NCBI GenBank assembly: GCA_021805805.1
Contig: JAJZEB010000009.1
Coordinates: 1 to 53,745, forward strand
Length of the DNA: 53,745 nucleotides
Source of the DNA: Pseudomonadota bacterium
GTDB lineage: Bacteria > Pseudomonadota > Gammaproteobacteria > Burkholderiales > Burkholderiaceae_C
Reading direction: 5' to 3'
How positions within the stretch are numbered: the first letter of the stretch is position 1; each line of letters starts with the position of its first letter. The notes under the pieces are model-generated. The model searched no databases. It was given only the letters and a program-made list of their open reading frames with translations, and was not told the origin of the DNA. The translations under genes were made by a program, and so were the position numbers. This document shows positions 28,116 to 36,369 of the stretch, piece after piece.

Positions 28116-28868
28116 TTCATCCCGAATGATACCGTATCAACTGATATTAAATGCCCGCACGTTCCGGAATGCGCGGCCCGCCGCGCGCTGCGCAGCCACT
28201 GGCGGCCGCTGGCCGTGGTCGGTCTGGGCAACTCGGCGATTCCGTTCACGCTGTTCGCGTACTCGACGCTGCACATCGGCGCCGGGCTCGATTCGATCCT
28301 CAACGCGACCACGCCGCTGTGGGCCGCGCTGGTGCTTCGCGCAGGTTACGGAGGTCGCCTGGGCCGCAGCCAGATCGCCGGTCTGCTGCTGGGGCTGCTC
28401 GGCGTCGCGGTCCTGGTCGGCACCCAGCTGCAGATGGCGTCGAGCGCGGCGGCGGCGGCCGCGCTCGGCGCCACGCTTTGCTACGGCTTCGCCGTGAACT
28501 ATGCGCGTCGCCATCTGGCCGGTGTGCCGCCGTACGCCGTGGCGCTGGGTTCGCAGGCCTGGGCCGCTGCGCTGCTGTTCGTGCCGGGCCTGGCGCTGTG
28601 GCCGGCGCAGCCGCCCGGCGCGCTGGCCTGGGGCTGCGCGGCGGGCCTGGCGCTGCTGTGCACGGCACTGGCCTACGTGCTGTATTTCCGCCTGATCGCA
28701 CACGCAGGCGCGACCTTCGCCGCGTCGGTCACCTTCCTGATCCCGCTGTTCGGCGTGCTGTGGGCTGCGCTGTTTCTCGGCGAGCGCGTGACGCCGGGCA
28801 TGCTCGGCGGCGGCGTCGTGGTGCTGATCGCGATCGGGCTGATCAGCCGCGCGCCTCGCGCCGGCTGA
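28101..28868 (+). pseudogene. EamA/DMT-family permease, 5'-truncated
   Basis: The frame from about 28194 on reads as a drug/metabolite transporter of the EamA type: HWRPLAVVGLGNSAIPFTLFAYSTL, then SILNATTPLWAALVLR and, in the second repeat, TALAYVLYFRLIAHAGATFAASVTFLIPLFGVLWA with LFLGERVTPGML. Intact relatives carry about 60 more N-terminal residues (the first two helices). Here those are replaced by a short polar stretch (from GTG 28101) that overlaps the marR start and operator, with no ribosome-binding site. Eight helices remain in frame without stops, so decay is limited to the 5' end. Most likely the gene lost its start when the efflux cassette was joined at this point. Confidence 0.65.
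28127..28139. promoter_or_regulatory. MarR-type operator palindrome
   Basis: TGATAC and GTATCA flank a single central base, giving a 13-bp perfect dyad directly upstream of marR; another half-like TGATAT follows at 28143-28148. Placement over the promoter suits autorepression of the efflux operon. Confidence 0.6.
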
Positions 28869-29019
28869 CCTGCACCGCGACAGCGACACCGCGGAACCCG
28901 AACCTTTGACGCCACGGCGAGTCTGACCCGGCATTTCACGCCCGTTTGACCCCAGGCAAAGGCCGGCGCCGCCAGTCGCGCTGAAATGGGAGTCCGAGCG
29001 AATCGATCAGGAGCCCGAC

Positions 29020-29493
29020 ATGCATGTCATCGATGCGATCGGCGAGCTGCGCAGCCACACGGTTCTGCGCGCGCTCGACGACGACCAGCTGCGCCGGCTG
29101 TTGGCGCACGCCAGCGAACTGAAACTGGCGACAGGAACGACGCTGTTCCACCAGGGCGAACGCGCCGACCGCTTCTACGTGTTGCGCGACGGCACGGTGC
29201 AGGTCGGCGTGCCGGCGATCAACGGACCCGAACTCGAGGTGCAGAGCCTGAGCCCGGGCGACGTGATCGGCTGGTCGTGGCTGATCGAACCGTACAGCTG
29301 GACCTTCGAGGCGCGCACGACCAGCGACGCCCGCCTGCTGAGCTTCGACGGCAAGGCGATCATCGCCGAATGCAACGAGGATCCGGCGTTCGGTTTCGCG
29401 CTGTTCAAGGTGTTCGCCGGCCTGATGTCGACCCGGCTGCAATCCGCGCGCACGCGGATGATGCAGAGCTGGGCTCCGCCCGGCTGGGCCTGA
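29020..29493 (+). CDS. Cyclic-nucleotide-binding-domain protein without DNA-binding domain
   Basis: A 157-residue protein made almost entirely of one CRP-like cNMP-binding domain (about 12-130): LFHQGERADRFYVLRDGTVQVGV, then SPGDVIGWSWLIEPYSWTFEARTTSDARLLSFDG. The usual phosphate-binding cassette (GE..L..R-S/T-A) is only partly recognisable: GWSWLIEPYSWTFEAR has W in place of key positions, so cyclic nucleotide binding is unsure. No helix-turn-helix follows. It has a good site (CAGGAG). Its stop abuts that of the convergent CBS-domain gene with no spacer (TGATCA). Similar cNMP/CBS pairs occur in other Burkholderiales; their function is unknown. Confidence 0.83.
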   Translation: MHVIDAIGELRSHTVLRALDDDQLRRLLAHASELKLATGTTLFHQGERADRFYVLRDGTVQVGVPAINGPELEVQSLSPGDVIGWSWLIEPYSWTFEARTTSDARLLSFDGKAIIAECNEDPAFGFALFKVFAGLMSTRLQSARTRMMQSWAPPGWA

Positions 29494-30081
29494 TCAACCC
29501 GACGCCAGCAGGTGCTCGATTTCGGCAAAGCTTTGCGGGCGCTCGTTCGCGTCGAGCTGCACGCCGAGCCGGCGCCCGATGCGGGTGATCGAGAAAATCC
29601 CGCGCACCCGCGGCGTGGCGCCGCGCTCGAGCACCAGCGCGTGCTGCCGCCCGCTGTCATGCAGCGTGGCGACGATGTCGCCGACGCTGGAGTGCTGCAC
29701 ATCGGCGAAGTCGAGAACCTGGACTCGGTCGTGCCGAACCATCACGCGTTCGATCGACACCGCGCCGTGCGCGATTCCGTCCTCGACTGCGATGCGCGTC
29801 GGCTTTTCGCCGAGCAGGTCGCGCGCGGTGACCAGCCCGAGCACCGCGTCCTGGGAATCGACCACGAGCAGCAAGCGGACCTGCGCGGCCACCATGCGCT
29901 GCTGCGCGGCCTCGACGCTGGCCTGCGGCCCGACCGTGACCGCGCGCACCCGGCGCAGGTCGGTCATCGCGTCGACCGCCGGCGCGTGCATCTCGAGCCG
30001 GCCCTCTCGAGCGTGATCGGGCTCGCAGACGCGCGCATCGTGCGGCAACACGGTCGAAGTCAGCTTGCGGTACTGCGTCAT
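29494..30081 (-). CDS. CBS-domain protein
   Basis: A 195-residue protein with two CBS motifs: the first at about 45-105 (VRAVTVGPQASVEAAQQRMVAAQVRLLLVVDSQDAVLGLVTARDLLG) and the second at about 115-185 (VQVLDFADVQHSSVGDIVATLHDSGRQHALVLERG, then RGIFSITRIGRRLG). CBS pairs bind adenosine nucleotides and serve as energy sensors. No catalytic domain is fused. The ATG at 30081 has AAGGAG at proper distance; an extended frame upstream is not needed. It is convergent with the cNMP-domain gene with touching stops, and divergent from the patatin gene. Confidence 0.88.
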   Translation of the reverse strand: MTQYRKLTSTVLPHDARVCEPDHAREGRLEMHAPAVDAMTDLRRVRAVTVGPQASVEAAQQRMVAAQVRLLLVVDSQDAVLGLVTARDLLGEKPTRIAVEDGIAHGAVSIERVMVRHDRVQVLDFADVQHSSVGDIVATLHDSGRQHALVLERGATPRVRGIFSITRIGRRLGVQLDANERPQSFAEIEHLLASG

Positions 30082-30263
30082 TGCATCGTCTCCTTCACGC
30101 GCCAGGCGGCGCGGCTCCGGGCCCAAGCATTCTACCATCGGCGGCCACGGTCAACCGGCAGCGTGCCTTGCACGGTCCGGATCATGCGCGCCTGCCTGCG
30201 CTTTGCCGACCGTTTGGCTGCGCGCGCCGGCCGCGGGCGCCTGCTCCGTGCCGCAAGCTGCCG

Positions 30264-31166
30264 ATGAAGCCGACCAGCATCCATACAGCCGCGCGGCGCC
30301 CGCGCCTGGGCCTTGCGCTGGGAAGCGGCTCGGCCCGCGGCTGGTCGCACGTCGGCGTGATCCGCGCGCTGGAGGCCGCCGGCGTGCGCCCCGACGTGAT
30401 CTGCGGCAGCTCGGTCGGCGCGCTGATCGGTGCGGTCTACGCGGCCGGCGAACTCGACCGCTTCGAACAGTGGATCCGCGGCCTGCGCTGGCGCTCGGTG
30501 CTGGCGCTGCTCGACATGAAAATCGACGGCGGATTGATCGAGGGTTCGCGGCTGGTCGAATTCTTCCGCCGACACTTCGCCGACCCCGGAATCGAGGGCC
30601 TGGCGCTGCCATTCGGCTGTGTCGCCACCGACCTGGCCACCGGCGCCGAGGTCTGGCTGCGCGATGGCGCGGTGATCGAGTCGGTGCGCGCCTCGGCCGC
30701 GCTGCCCGGACTGCTGACCCCGGTCGAGCGCGACGGCACGCTGCTGGTCGACGGCGGTCTGGTGAATCCGGTTCCGGTGTCGCTGTGCCGCGCGATGGGC
30801 GCCGAGATGGTCGTCGCCGTCGACCTGAACTGGAGCCTGATGCGGCGGCGCCTGCGCCGTGAACCGGCTCCGGCCCAGCAGGCACCGAGCGGGCTGGTCG
30901 ACGAACTGATGCAGCGCGTTCGCGGGCGCCGCCCACGCACGGGCCGGCAACTGCCGTCGCTGCTCGACGTGCTGCTGGGCAGCCTGAACATCATGCAGGT
31001 GCGCATCACCAACAGCCGGCTGGCAGGCGAACCGGCCGACGTCGTCGTGCGCCCCGACCTGAGCGATTTCGGTCTGCTGGATTTCCACCGCGCCGCGGTG
31101 GCGATCGCCGAAGGCGAACGCGCGATGTCGCGGGCGCTGCCGGCGCTGCAGGAATTGCTTGGCTGA
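30264..31166 (+). CDS. Patatin-like phospholipase (RssA-like)
   Basis: A 300-residue serine acyl hydrolase. Patatin signatures: oxyanion-hole GSGSARGWSHVGVIRAL, nucleophile elbow ICGSSVGALIGA (GxSxG, Ser about residue 53) and the catalytic Asp in LLVDGGLVNPVPV (DGG), with SAALPGLLTPV between. It resembles the E. coli RssA/YchK group; substrates are probably lipid acyl esters at the inner side of the membrane. No signal peptide. The ATG at 30264 begins just before the conserved region; the ribosome-binding site is weak. It lies about 100 bases before the second c-di-GMP gene. Confidence 0.92.
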   Translation: MKPTSIHTAARRPRLGLALGSGSARGWSHVGVIRALEAAGVRPDVICGSSVGALIGAVYAAGELDRFEQWIRGLRWRSVLALLDMKIDGGLIEGSRLVEFFRRHFADPGIEGLALPFGCVATDLATGAEVWLRDGAVIESVRASAALPGLLTPVERDGTLLVDGGLVNPVPVSLCRAMGAEMVVAVDLNWSLMRRRLRREPAPAQQAPSGLVDELMQRVRGRRPRTGRQLPSLLDVLLGSLNIMQVRITNSRLAGEPADVVVRPDLSDFGLLDFHRAAVAIAEGERAMSRALPALQELLG

Positions 31167-31265
31167 CGCAAATCGGCGCGCGTTCGGCATCCGTTATGCT
31201 GGACGAAGCCGCAAGGCTGCCCCGCCCCCCACCACCCAGGCCTTGCCTCGACCGATCCGCCGCCG

Positions 31266-34200
31266 ATGCATCTCGACCCTGCCACAGCGGACCTGCTGCA
31301 ACACGCCCGGCCGTTGTTGCTGGCCTTGCTGCGCAATCGCCACGCCGGCGTCTACGTCCGCGTCGATGCGGATTTCAGCCACGTCGATGCAGCGTTCGCC
31401 GGGCTGTTCGGCTACCGGCCCGACGAGCTTTGCGCCGGACTCGGTCTGCTCGACCTCGCCGACGCCGACGACCGCGCCCGGCTGCGCGCCGAGCTCGCGC
31501 GCGGCGGCGCCGACGAAGCGTCCGCGCTGCGCATCGACCTGCGCGCGCGGCGACGCGACGGCAGCCGTTGCGTCGTGCGCCTGCTCGACATCGGCGCACG
31601 GCCCGGCACGCGCACGCCCGCCATCGGACTGGCGCTCGGTCTCGACGAAGCGGACTCAACCGACGCGCGGCACTTCGTTCGCCAATTGATCGACACCGTG
31701 CCGAATCCTGTTTTCTACAAGGACCGGCAAGGGCGCTATCTGGGCGCGAACCGCGCCTTCGAACAGCTCACCGGGCACCCCGTCGACGCCGTGCTCGGCC
31801 GCACCGTGCATGCCTTGTATCCGGCCGCGATCGCACAGCGCTACGCAGCCGACGACGAGGCGCTTTTCGCCCATCCGGGCCACCGCATGCTCGAGCGCGA
31901 AGTCCCGCATGCCGACGGATCGCGCCGCGCTGTGGTGTTCAGCAAAGCGACTTTCGAGCGCGTCGACGGCTCGATCGGCGGCCTCATCGGCGTGATTCTC
32001 GACGTCTCCGAGCGCAAGGCCAGAGAACGCGCGCTCAACGACATGCACGCGCGCCTGGCGCTGGCCGTCGAAGCCGCGCAACTGGCGCTCTGGGACCTCG
32101 ACATCGCGACCGACCGGGTCCGGCTCGACCATCGCTGGGCGACGATGATCGGACTGCCGCCGCAGGACATCACCGTTGCCGGCGGCGCGCTGCTTGCGCG
32201 CGTGCATCCGGACGACCTGCCGCAGACCGTGCGTGCGGCAGTCGCCCTGCTCAAAGGCGACGCTCCGGGCTTCGACCGCGAACTGCGCGTGCGCACCGAG
32301 GACGGCCGCTGGATCTGGATCCGCTGCACCGGGCGCGTGATCGAGCGCAACGCCGCAGGGCGCGCGCTGCGCGCGCTGGGCAGCAACCAGGACATCACCG
32401 CACACAAGGCTGCCGAGCAGCAGATCGTGCATGCAGCATTCCATGACTTCCTCACCGGGCTGCCGAACCGCTACGCGCTGACCCGCCACCTGGACCAGGC
32501 GCTGGCACGCGCGGCGCGGCTGGGGTCGATGGTCGCGCTGTGCATGTTCGACCTCGATGACTTCAAGGGGGTCAATGACCGCCACGGCCACGAGACCGGC
32601 GACCGGCTGCTGCGCGAACTCGCCGAGCGGCTGCGCGCGCTGGTTCGCGAAGCCGACTTCCTGGCCCGCCTCGGCGGCGACGAATTCGTCATCGTCATTG
32701 CCGACCTGCAGCAGGCGAGCGCAGCAACCGAGATGGACGCGCTGCTGTCACGGGTGCACAGCGCGGTCGAGCAGCCGTTCGACGCCGCCGGCCAGCCGGT
32801 GCAGGTCGGCATGAGCGGAGGTCTGGCCTTGTATCCGCTCGACGCACAGGACGCCGACGCGCTGCTGCGCGAGGCCGACGTGGCGATGTACCAGTCCAAG
32901 CAGCACAAGCTCGACCGCAGCCGCTGGTGGCGCACGCGCAGCTGCCGCGAGGAATGGGTCGCGGAACCCGACCCGGCGCCCGACGCATTCAGCGCGCGTG
33001 CCGCCGAACTCCTGGCGCGCCACCGCGCGCTGCTCGACTCGGTGCTCGATGCGCACGCCGCGGCGTTCTTCGATCCCGCCACCTTCGATGCAGGGCGAAA
33101 GGCTCTGTTCGCGACCCTCAACGACGCCGAGCTGCAGCGGCTGCGCGTCGCCCAACGCAGCAATCTGGCTGCGCTGCTCGACGGCGCAGCAGACGCCGAC
33201 CGCGTCTGCGGCGAAGCGATGCGCATCGGTTTCGCGCATGCGCTGATGGGGGTCAGCGCGTCGGTGCTGGTGCAGGCAGTCGACCAGTTGCGCGCGCTGG
33301 TCGGAGAACACCTGAACAAGGCCTCGATGCTGGCCCGCGACCGCCACCGACTGCATCAGGTGATCGACTCCAGGCTGCGGCTGCAGCTGCGTGCGCAGCT
33401 GGGCGCGCTGGACATGGCGCAGGCGCAGTACGTCGGGCTTCTGTCGGACACGCTGCCGCCGCACGGCACCCTGTGGGCCGACGTCGTCGCCGACGAAATC
33501 GCGCAGCTCGGCGCGTTGGCCGGAGTGCGCGGCGTCACCTTGATGCGGCTGGGTCCGAACGGCGCGTTCGCGGTCGAAAGCAGCGCCGGCCCCGTCGGCG
33601 AGACGATCGCCGAGGTCTTGCAGCGCCCGGAGAGCGAGGCGGTGGTCGACCCGCAATCACCGCGCGGCCAGGGACTGAGTGCGGTCGCCTGGCGCAGCGG
33701 CGAGATCTGCAGTTCGCCGTCGTACACGAACGATCCGCGCTATGCGGCTTGGCGTGGCCGCGCGGCCGAGCTCGGCCTGCGTTCGACGCTGAGCGTTCCG
33801 CTGCGCGACGCCGGCGGCGCGATGGTCGCGGTACTGAGCTTCTTCGGCGCCTACCCGAACCAGTTCGAGTCGGCCTCGATGCGGCAGTTCGCGCGCGGCC
33901 TGCAGCAGCGCTGGGAACAGCTGTGGTCGCGCAGCACCACGCCGGCGCCGGTGATGCCGCAGCAGCGCGCGCGCCAGCTGCGCGAGCGGTTGTTCGCCGG
34001 CGGCTTCGTGCTGCATCTGCAGCCGGTGGTCGATCTGCGCAGCGGGCGCCTGGTCAAGCTCGAGGGGCTCGGGCGCCTGTGCATGGGCGACGAACTGATC
34101 GGCCCCGGTCTGTTTCTGCCGTTGCTCGGCGACGCCGAGCTCGACCACCTGTTCCGCCTCGGACTCGACCATGTGCTGGCCGCGCTGGTCGCGCTCGAGG

Positions 34201-34943
34201 CCGACGGCCTGCAGGTCGACGTCTCGATCAATATGGCGCCCAGTACCCTGCTCAACGCCGATTGTCCGCGCTGGGTCGACGATGCGCTGCGCCGGCACGG
34301 CGTGGCGCCGCAGCGCCTGCACCTGGAACTCCTGGAAAGCGCCGAGCTCGATCCGTCGGCGCAGGACGAGGCGGTCGAGCGCCTGGTCCGCGTCGGAGTC
34401 AAGCTGGCGATGGACGATCTGGGCGCCGGCTACAGCAGCCTGCAGCGCCTGTCGGCGCTGCCGTTCGACCTGATCAAGATCGACCAGAGCCTGATCCTGA
34501 ATCTGCGCCGTGCGCCGTTGCGCAGCCTGCCGCTGATCCGCTCGCTGATCCAGCTTGCCCGAGACCTCGACCGCCAGGTCGTCGTCGAAGGGCTCGAGGA
34601 CCCGGGAATGATCGAGGCCGCGCTTGCGCTCGGTGCCGAGTCCGGCCAGGGCTACGGAATCGCGCGCCCGATGCCACTGGACGCGGTGGCTGCGTGGCAC
34701 TCGGGCTACGCCGCGGCGCCTGCGAATGCGCCGCCGCGCAGCTACCTGGGCGCGCTCGCGCACCAGTGGCTGCTGACCCAGCGCGACGCGCCGGCCGACG
34801 AACGCGCGGTCGCCGCGTTCCTGCGCGGCTGCGCCGACCCCGAAGCAGCGCAGTGGCTGCAGCGGCTGGACGCGGCAATCGACAGCGGATCGACGCGGCA
34901 GGCGCTGCTGCGCTGGCTGGTCGAACGCGCGACGCGCGAGTAG
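31266..34943 (+). CDS. Soluble c-di-GMP protein: PAS-PAS-PAS-GGDEF-degenerate globin-GAF-EAL
   Basis: A 1225-residue protein with no membrane segment. Three PAS-like domains (about 15-130, 140-255 and 265-395); the second has FYKDRQGRYLGANRAFEQLTG, the third the PAC end WIWIRCTGRVIERN. GGDEF at 470-474, with READ as an RxxD inhibitory site five residues before, so cyclase activity is expected. At about 570-720 is a helical domain collinear with the globin domains of the genes at 17706 and 49881, but the proximal His position is Asn633 (AQRSNLAALL) and the distal Tyr position is Ala (VLDAHAAAF), so heme binding is doubtful. A GAF follows (about 735-885), then EAL (about 900-1140) with E933 (LEGLGR), INMAP, LELLE, DD at 1050-1051, KID, EGLE and GQGY intact. 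The last 75 residues resemble the C-terminus of the 49881 protein. Role: c-di-GMP turnover in response to PAS/GAF signals. Confidence 0.86.
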   Translation: MHLDPATADLLQHARPLLLALLRNRHAGVYVRVDADFSHVDAAFAGLFGYRPDELCAGLGLLDLADADDRARLRAELARGGADEASALRIDLRARRRDGSRCVVRLLDIGARPGTRTPAIGLALGLDEADSTDARHFVRQLIDTVPNPVFYKDRQGRYLGANRAFEQLTGHPVDAVLGRTVHALYPAAIAQRYAADDEALFAHPGHRMLEREVPHADGSRRAVVFSKATFERVDGSIGGLIGVILDVSERKARERALNDMHARLALAVEAAQLALWDLDIATDRVRLDHRWATMIGLPPQDITVAGGALLARVHPDDLPQTVRAAVALLKGDAPGFDRELRVRTEDGRWIWIRCTGRVIERNAAGRALRALGSNQDITAHKAAEQQIVHAAFHDFLTGLPNRYALTRHLDQALARAARLGSMVALCMFDLDDFKGVNDRHGHETGDRLLRELAERLRALVREADFLARLGGDEFVIVIADLQQASAATEMDALLSRVHSAVEQPFDAAGQPVQVGMSGGLALYPLDAQDADALLREADVAMYQSKQHKLDRSRWWRTRSCREEWVAEPDPAPDAFSARAAELLARHRALLDSVLDAHAAAFFDPATFDAGRKALFATLNDAELQRLRVAQRSNLAALLDGAADADRVCGEAMRIGFAHALMGVSASVLVQAVDQLRALVGEHLNKASMLARDRHRLHQVIDSRLRLQLRAQLGALDMAQAQYVGLLSDTLPPHGTLWADVVADEIAQLGALAGVRGVTLMRLGPNGAFAVESSAGPVGETIAEVLQRPESEAVVDPQSPRGQGLSAVAWRSGEICSSPSYTNDPRYAAWRGRAAELGLRSTLSVPLRDAGGAMVAVLSFFGAYPNQFESASMRQFARGLQQRWEQLWSRSTTPAPVMPQQRARQLRERLFAGGFVLHLQPVVDLRSGRLVKLEGLGRLCMGDELIGPGLFLPLLGDAELDHLFRLGLDHVLAALVALEADGLQVDVSINMAPSTLLNADCPRWVDDALRRHGVAPQRLHLELLESAELDPSAQDEAVERLVRVGVKLAMDDLGAGYSSLQRLSALPFDLIKIDQSLILNLRRAPLRSLPLIRSLIQLARDLDRQVVVEGLEDPGMIEAALALGAESGQGYGIARPMPLDAVAAWHSGYAAAPANAPPRSYLGALAHQWLLTQRDAPADERAVAAFLRGCADPEAAQWLQRLDAAIDSGSTRQALLRWLVERATRE

Positions 34944-34959
34944 CGCGGCCGCGTCTGGC

Positions 34960-35856
34960 TCAACCCGCCTCCTCTTCAGGCCGATGGTGCGCGCGCACGC
35001 GCTCGAGCCAGGCGCGCGCGGCGGCTGACAGGTGGCCGCCGCGGCGCCAGACCAGCGCCAGGTCCCAGCGCAGATGGGCATCGTCGAGCGGCAGCGCACG
35101 CACCCCGGGGTGCGCGCGCTGGTGCGCGATCGACGCCGGCAGGAAGCCCAGCCCCAGGCCGCTGGCGACCAGCTCGACGACGAAGTCGACCTGGCTCGAA
35201 CGCGTCGCGACCGTGGGCTCGAAGCCGGCGCGGCGGCACGCATCGACGATCAGCGGGTTCAGCGCGAAGCCTTCGCCGAACAGGATCAGCGGCTGCCCGG
35301 CGAGCTCGGCCAGCGCCACGCGCGCGCGCCGCGCCAGCGCATGGTCGGCGGAAACCAGCAGCTCGACGCGCTCGCGCTGCACCACCTGCCAGTCGAATGC
35401 GTCGGCCACCGGCAGCAACGACGCGGCCAGCTCGAGCTCGCCGGTCAGCACCAGCTCCTCGAGCCGCTTGCTGCCGCGCTCGACCAGCCGGATGTCGATT
35501 CCGGGGTGGCGGCGCCGGTAGTCGGCGAACACCGGCGCGAACAGCAGGCTGGAGCCGATCGCCGGCAGCCCCAGCCGCAGTTCGCCACGCTGCAGGCCGC
35601 GCAGCTCGGCAAGCTCGGCCAGCAGGTCGTCGCGCTCGGCCAGCATGGCCTGCGCGCGACGCAGCACGATGTCGCCGGCAGCAGTCAGCCGGATTCCCGG
35701 TACGCCGCGGTCGAGCAGCGGCGCGCCGATTTCGTCCTCGATCTGGCGCACCGCCTTGCTCACCGCAGACTGGGTGATGAACACCGTGCGCGCGGCGCGC
35801 GAGAAGCCGCCCTGGCGGACCACCTCGACGAAGACGCGCAGCGCGCGCAAATCCAT
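34960..35856 (-). CDS. LysR-family regulator, divergent from cidAB
   Basis: A 298-residue LysR protein: N-terminal winged helix-turn-helix (LRALRVFVEVVRQGGFSRAARTVFITQSAVSKAVRQIEDEIG) and substrate-binding domain (about 90-295) with LRLGLPAIGSSLLFAPVFADYRRRHPGI. Close in type to CidR/YwbI-like regulators that stand beside cidA/cidB and respond to acetate or overflow metabolism. The ATG at 35856 is chosen because GAAGGA is 6 bases upstream; an ATG two codons earlier touches that site. Likely autoregulated from the 84-90-base shared spacer and activating cidAB. Confidence 0.9.
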   Translation of the reverse strand: MDLRALRVFVEVVRQGGFSRAARTVFITQSAVSKAVRQIEDEIGAPLLDRGVPGIRLTAAGDIVLRRAQAMLAERDDLLAELAELRGLQRGELRLGLPAIGSSLLFAPVFADYRRRHPGIDIRLVERGSKRLEELVLTGELELAASLLPVADAFDWQVVQRERVELLVSADHALARRARVALAELAGQPLILFGEGFALNPLIVDACRRAGFEPTVATRSSQVDFVVELVASGLGLGFLPASIAHQRAHPGVRALPLDDAHLRWDLALVWRRGGHLSAAARAWLERVRAHHRPEEEAG

Positions 35857-35862
35857 GTCCAT

Positions 35863-35946
35863 TCCTTCTACGACTTCCTTGCAGTCGAATGATTCATTTT
35901 ATACATGGCATTCGGCGACCTACGATGGTTGCGAAAGGACCTGAAA
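35863..35946. promoter_or_regulatory. Divergent lysR/cidA control region
   Basis: This short A+T-rich spacer contains TATACA at 35900-35905 with TTGCAG at 35879-35884 (15 bases apart) for the rightward genes, and on the other strand TATAAA for lysR, so the two promoters overlap. Dyad-like ATGATTCAT and ATACATGGCAT elements could form the LysR site. Confidence 0.4.
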
Positions 35947-36369
35947 ATGACCACCCGCCCCCTGATCACCTCCGCCCGGCGCCGCGTGCGCGGCAGCCGA
36001 CTGCTGCAGCTGGCGCTGGTCGCCGCGCTGTGGCAGTTCGGCAACGCATTGGCCCGGCTGACCGGCTGGCCGCTGCCCGGCGGCATTCTCGGCATGCTGG
36101 CGCTGCTCGCGCTGCTGGCCAGCGGCCGCGTGCACGACAGCGCGCTGCGCAAGGGCGCGAACTGGCTGATCGGCGACATGCTGCTGTTCTTCGTGCCCGC
36201 GGTGCTCGCGGTGCTCGGCCACCCCGAGTTGTTCGGCTGGCTCGGCCTGAAGGTGCTGCTGCTGATCGTGCTCAGCACCGCGCTGGTGATGGGGGTGACG
36301 TCGCTGGTGGTCGAGTTCGGCCTGCGCGCCTCGCGCGCGGCCCGGGAGACGTGCGATGCCGCGCGCTGA
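35947..36369 (+). CDS. cidA: CidA/LrgA family holin-like membrane protein
   Basis: A 140-residue protein with four hydrophobic segments and the LrgA/CidA core: LARLTGWPLPGGILGMLALLALL, LRKGANWLIGDMLLFFVPAVLAV, then LLIVLSTALVMGVTSLVVE. In Staphylococcus, CidA and LrgA affect murein hydrolase release and overflow metabolism; homologues in Proteobacteria may transport by-products such as pyruvate. The ATG at 35947 has AAGGA upstream; an in-frame ATG at 35905 would overlap the promoter. The 3' end overlaps cidB by 14 bases. Confidence 0.9.
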   Translation: MTTRPLITSARRRVRGSRLLQLALVAALWQFGNALARLTGWPLPGGILGMLALLALLASGRVHDSALRKGANWLIGDMLLFFVPAVLAVLGHPELFGWLGLKVLLLIVLSTALVMGVTSLVVEFGLRASRAARETCDAAR

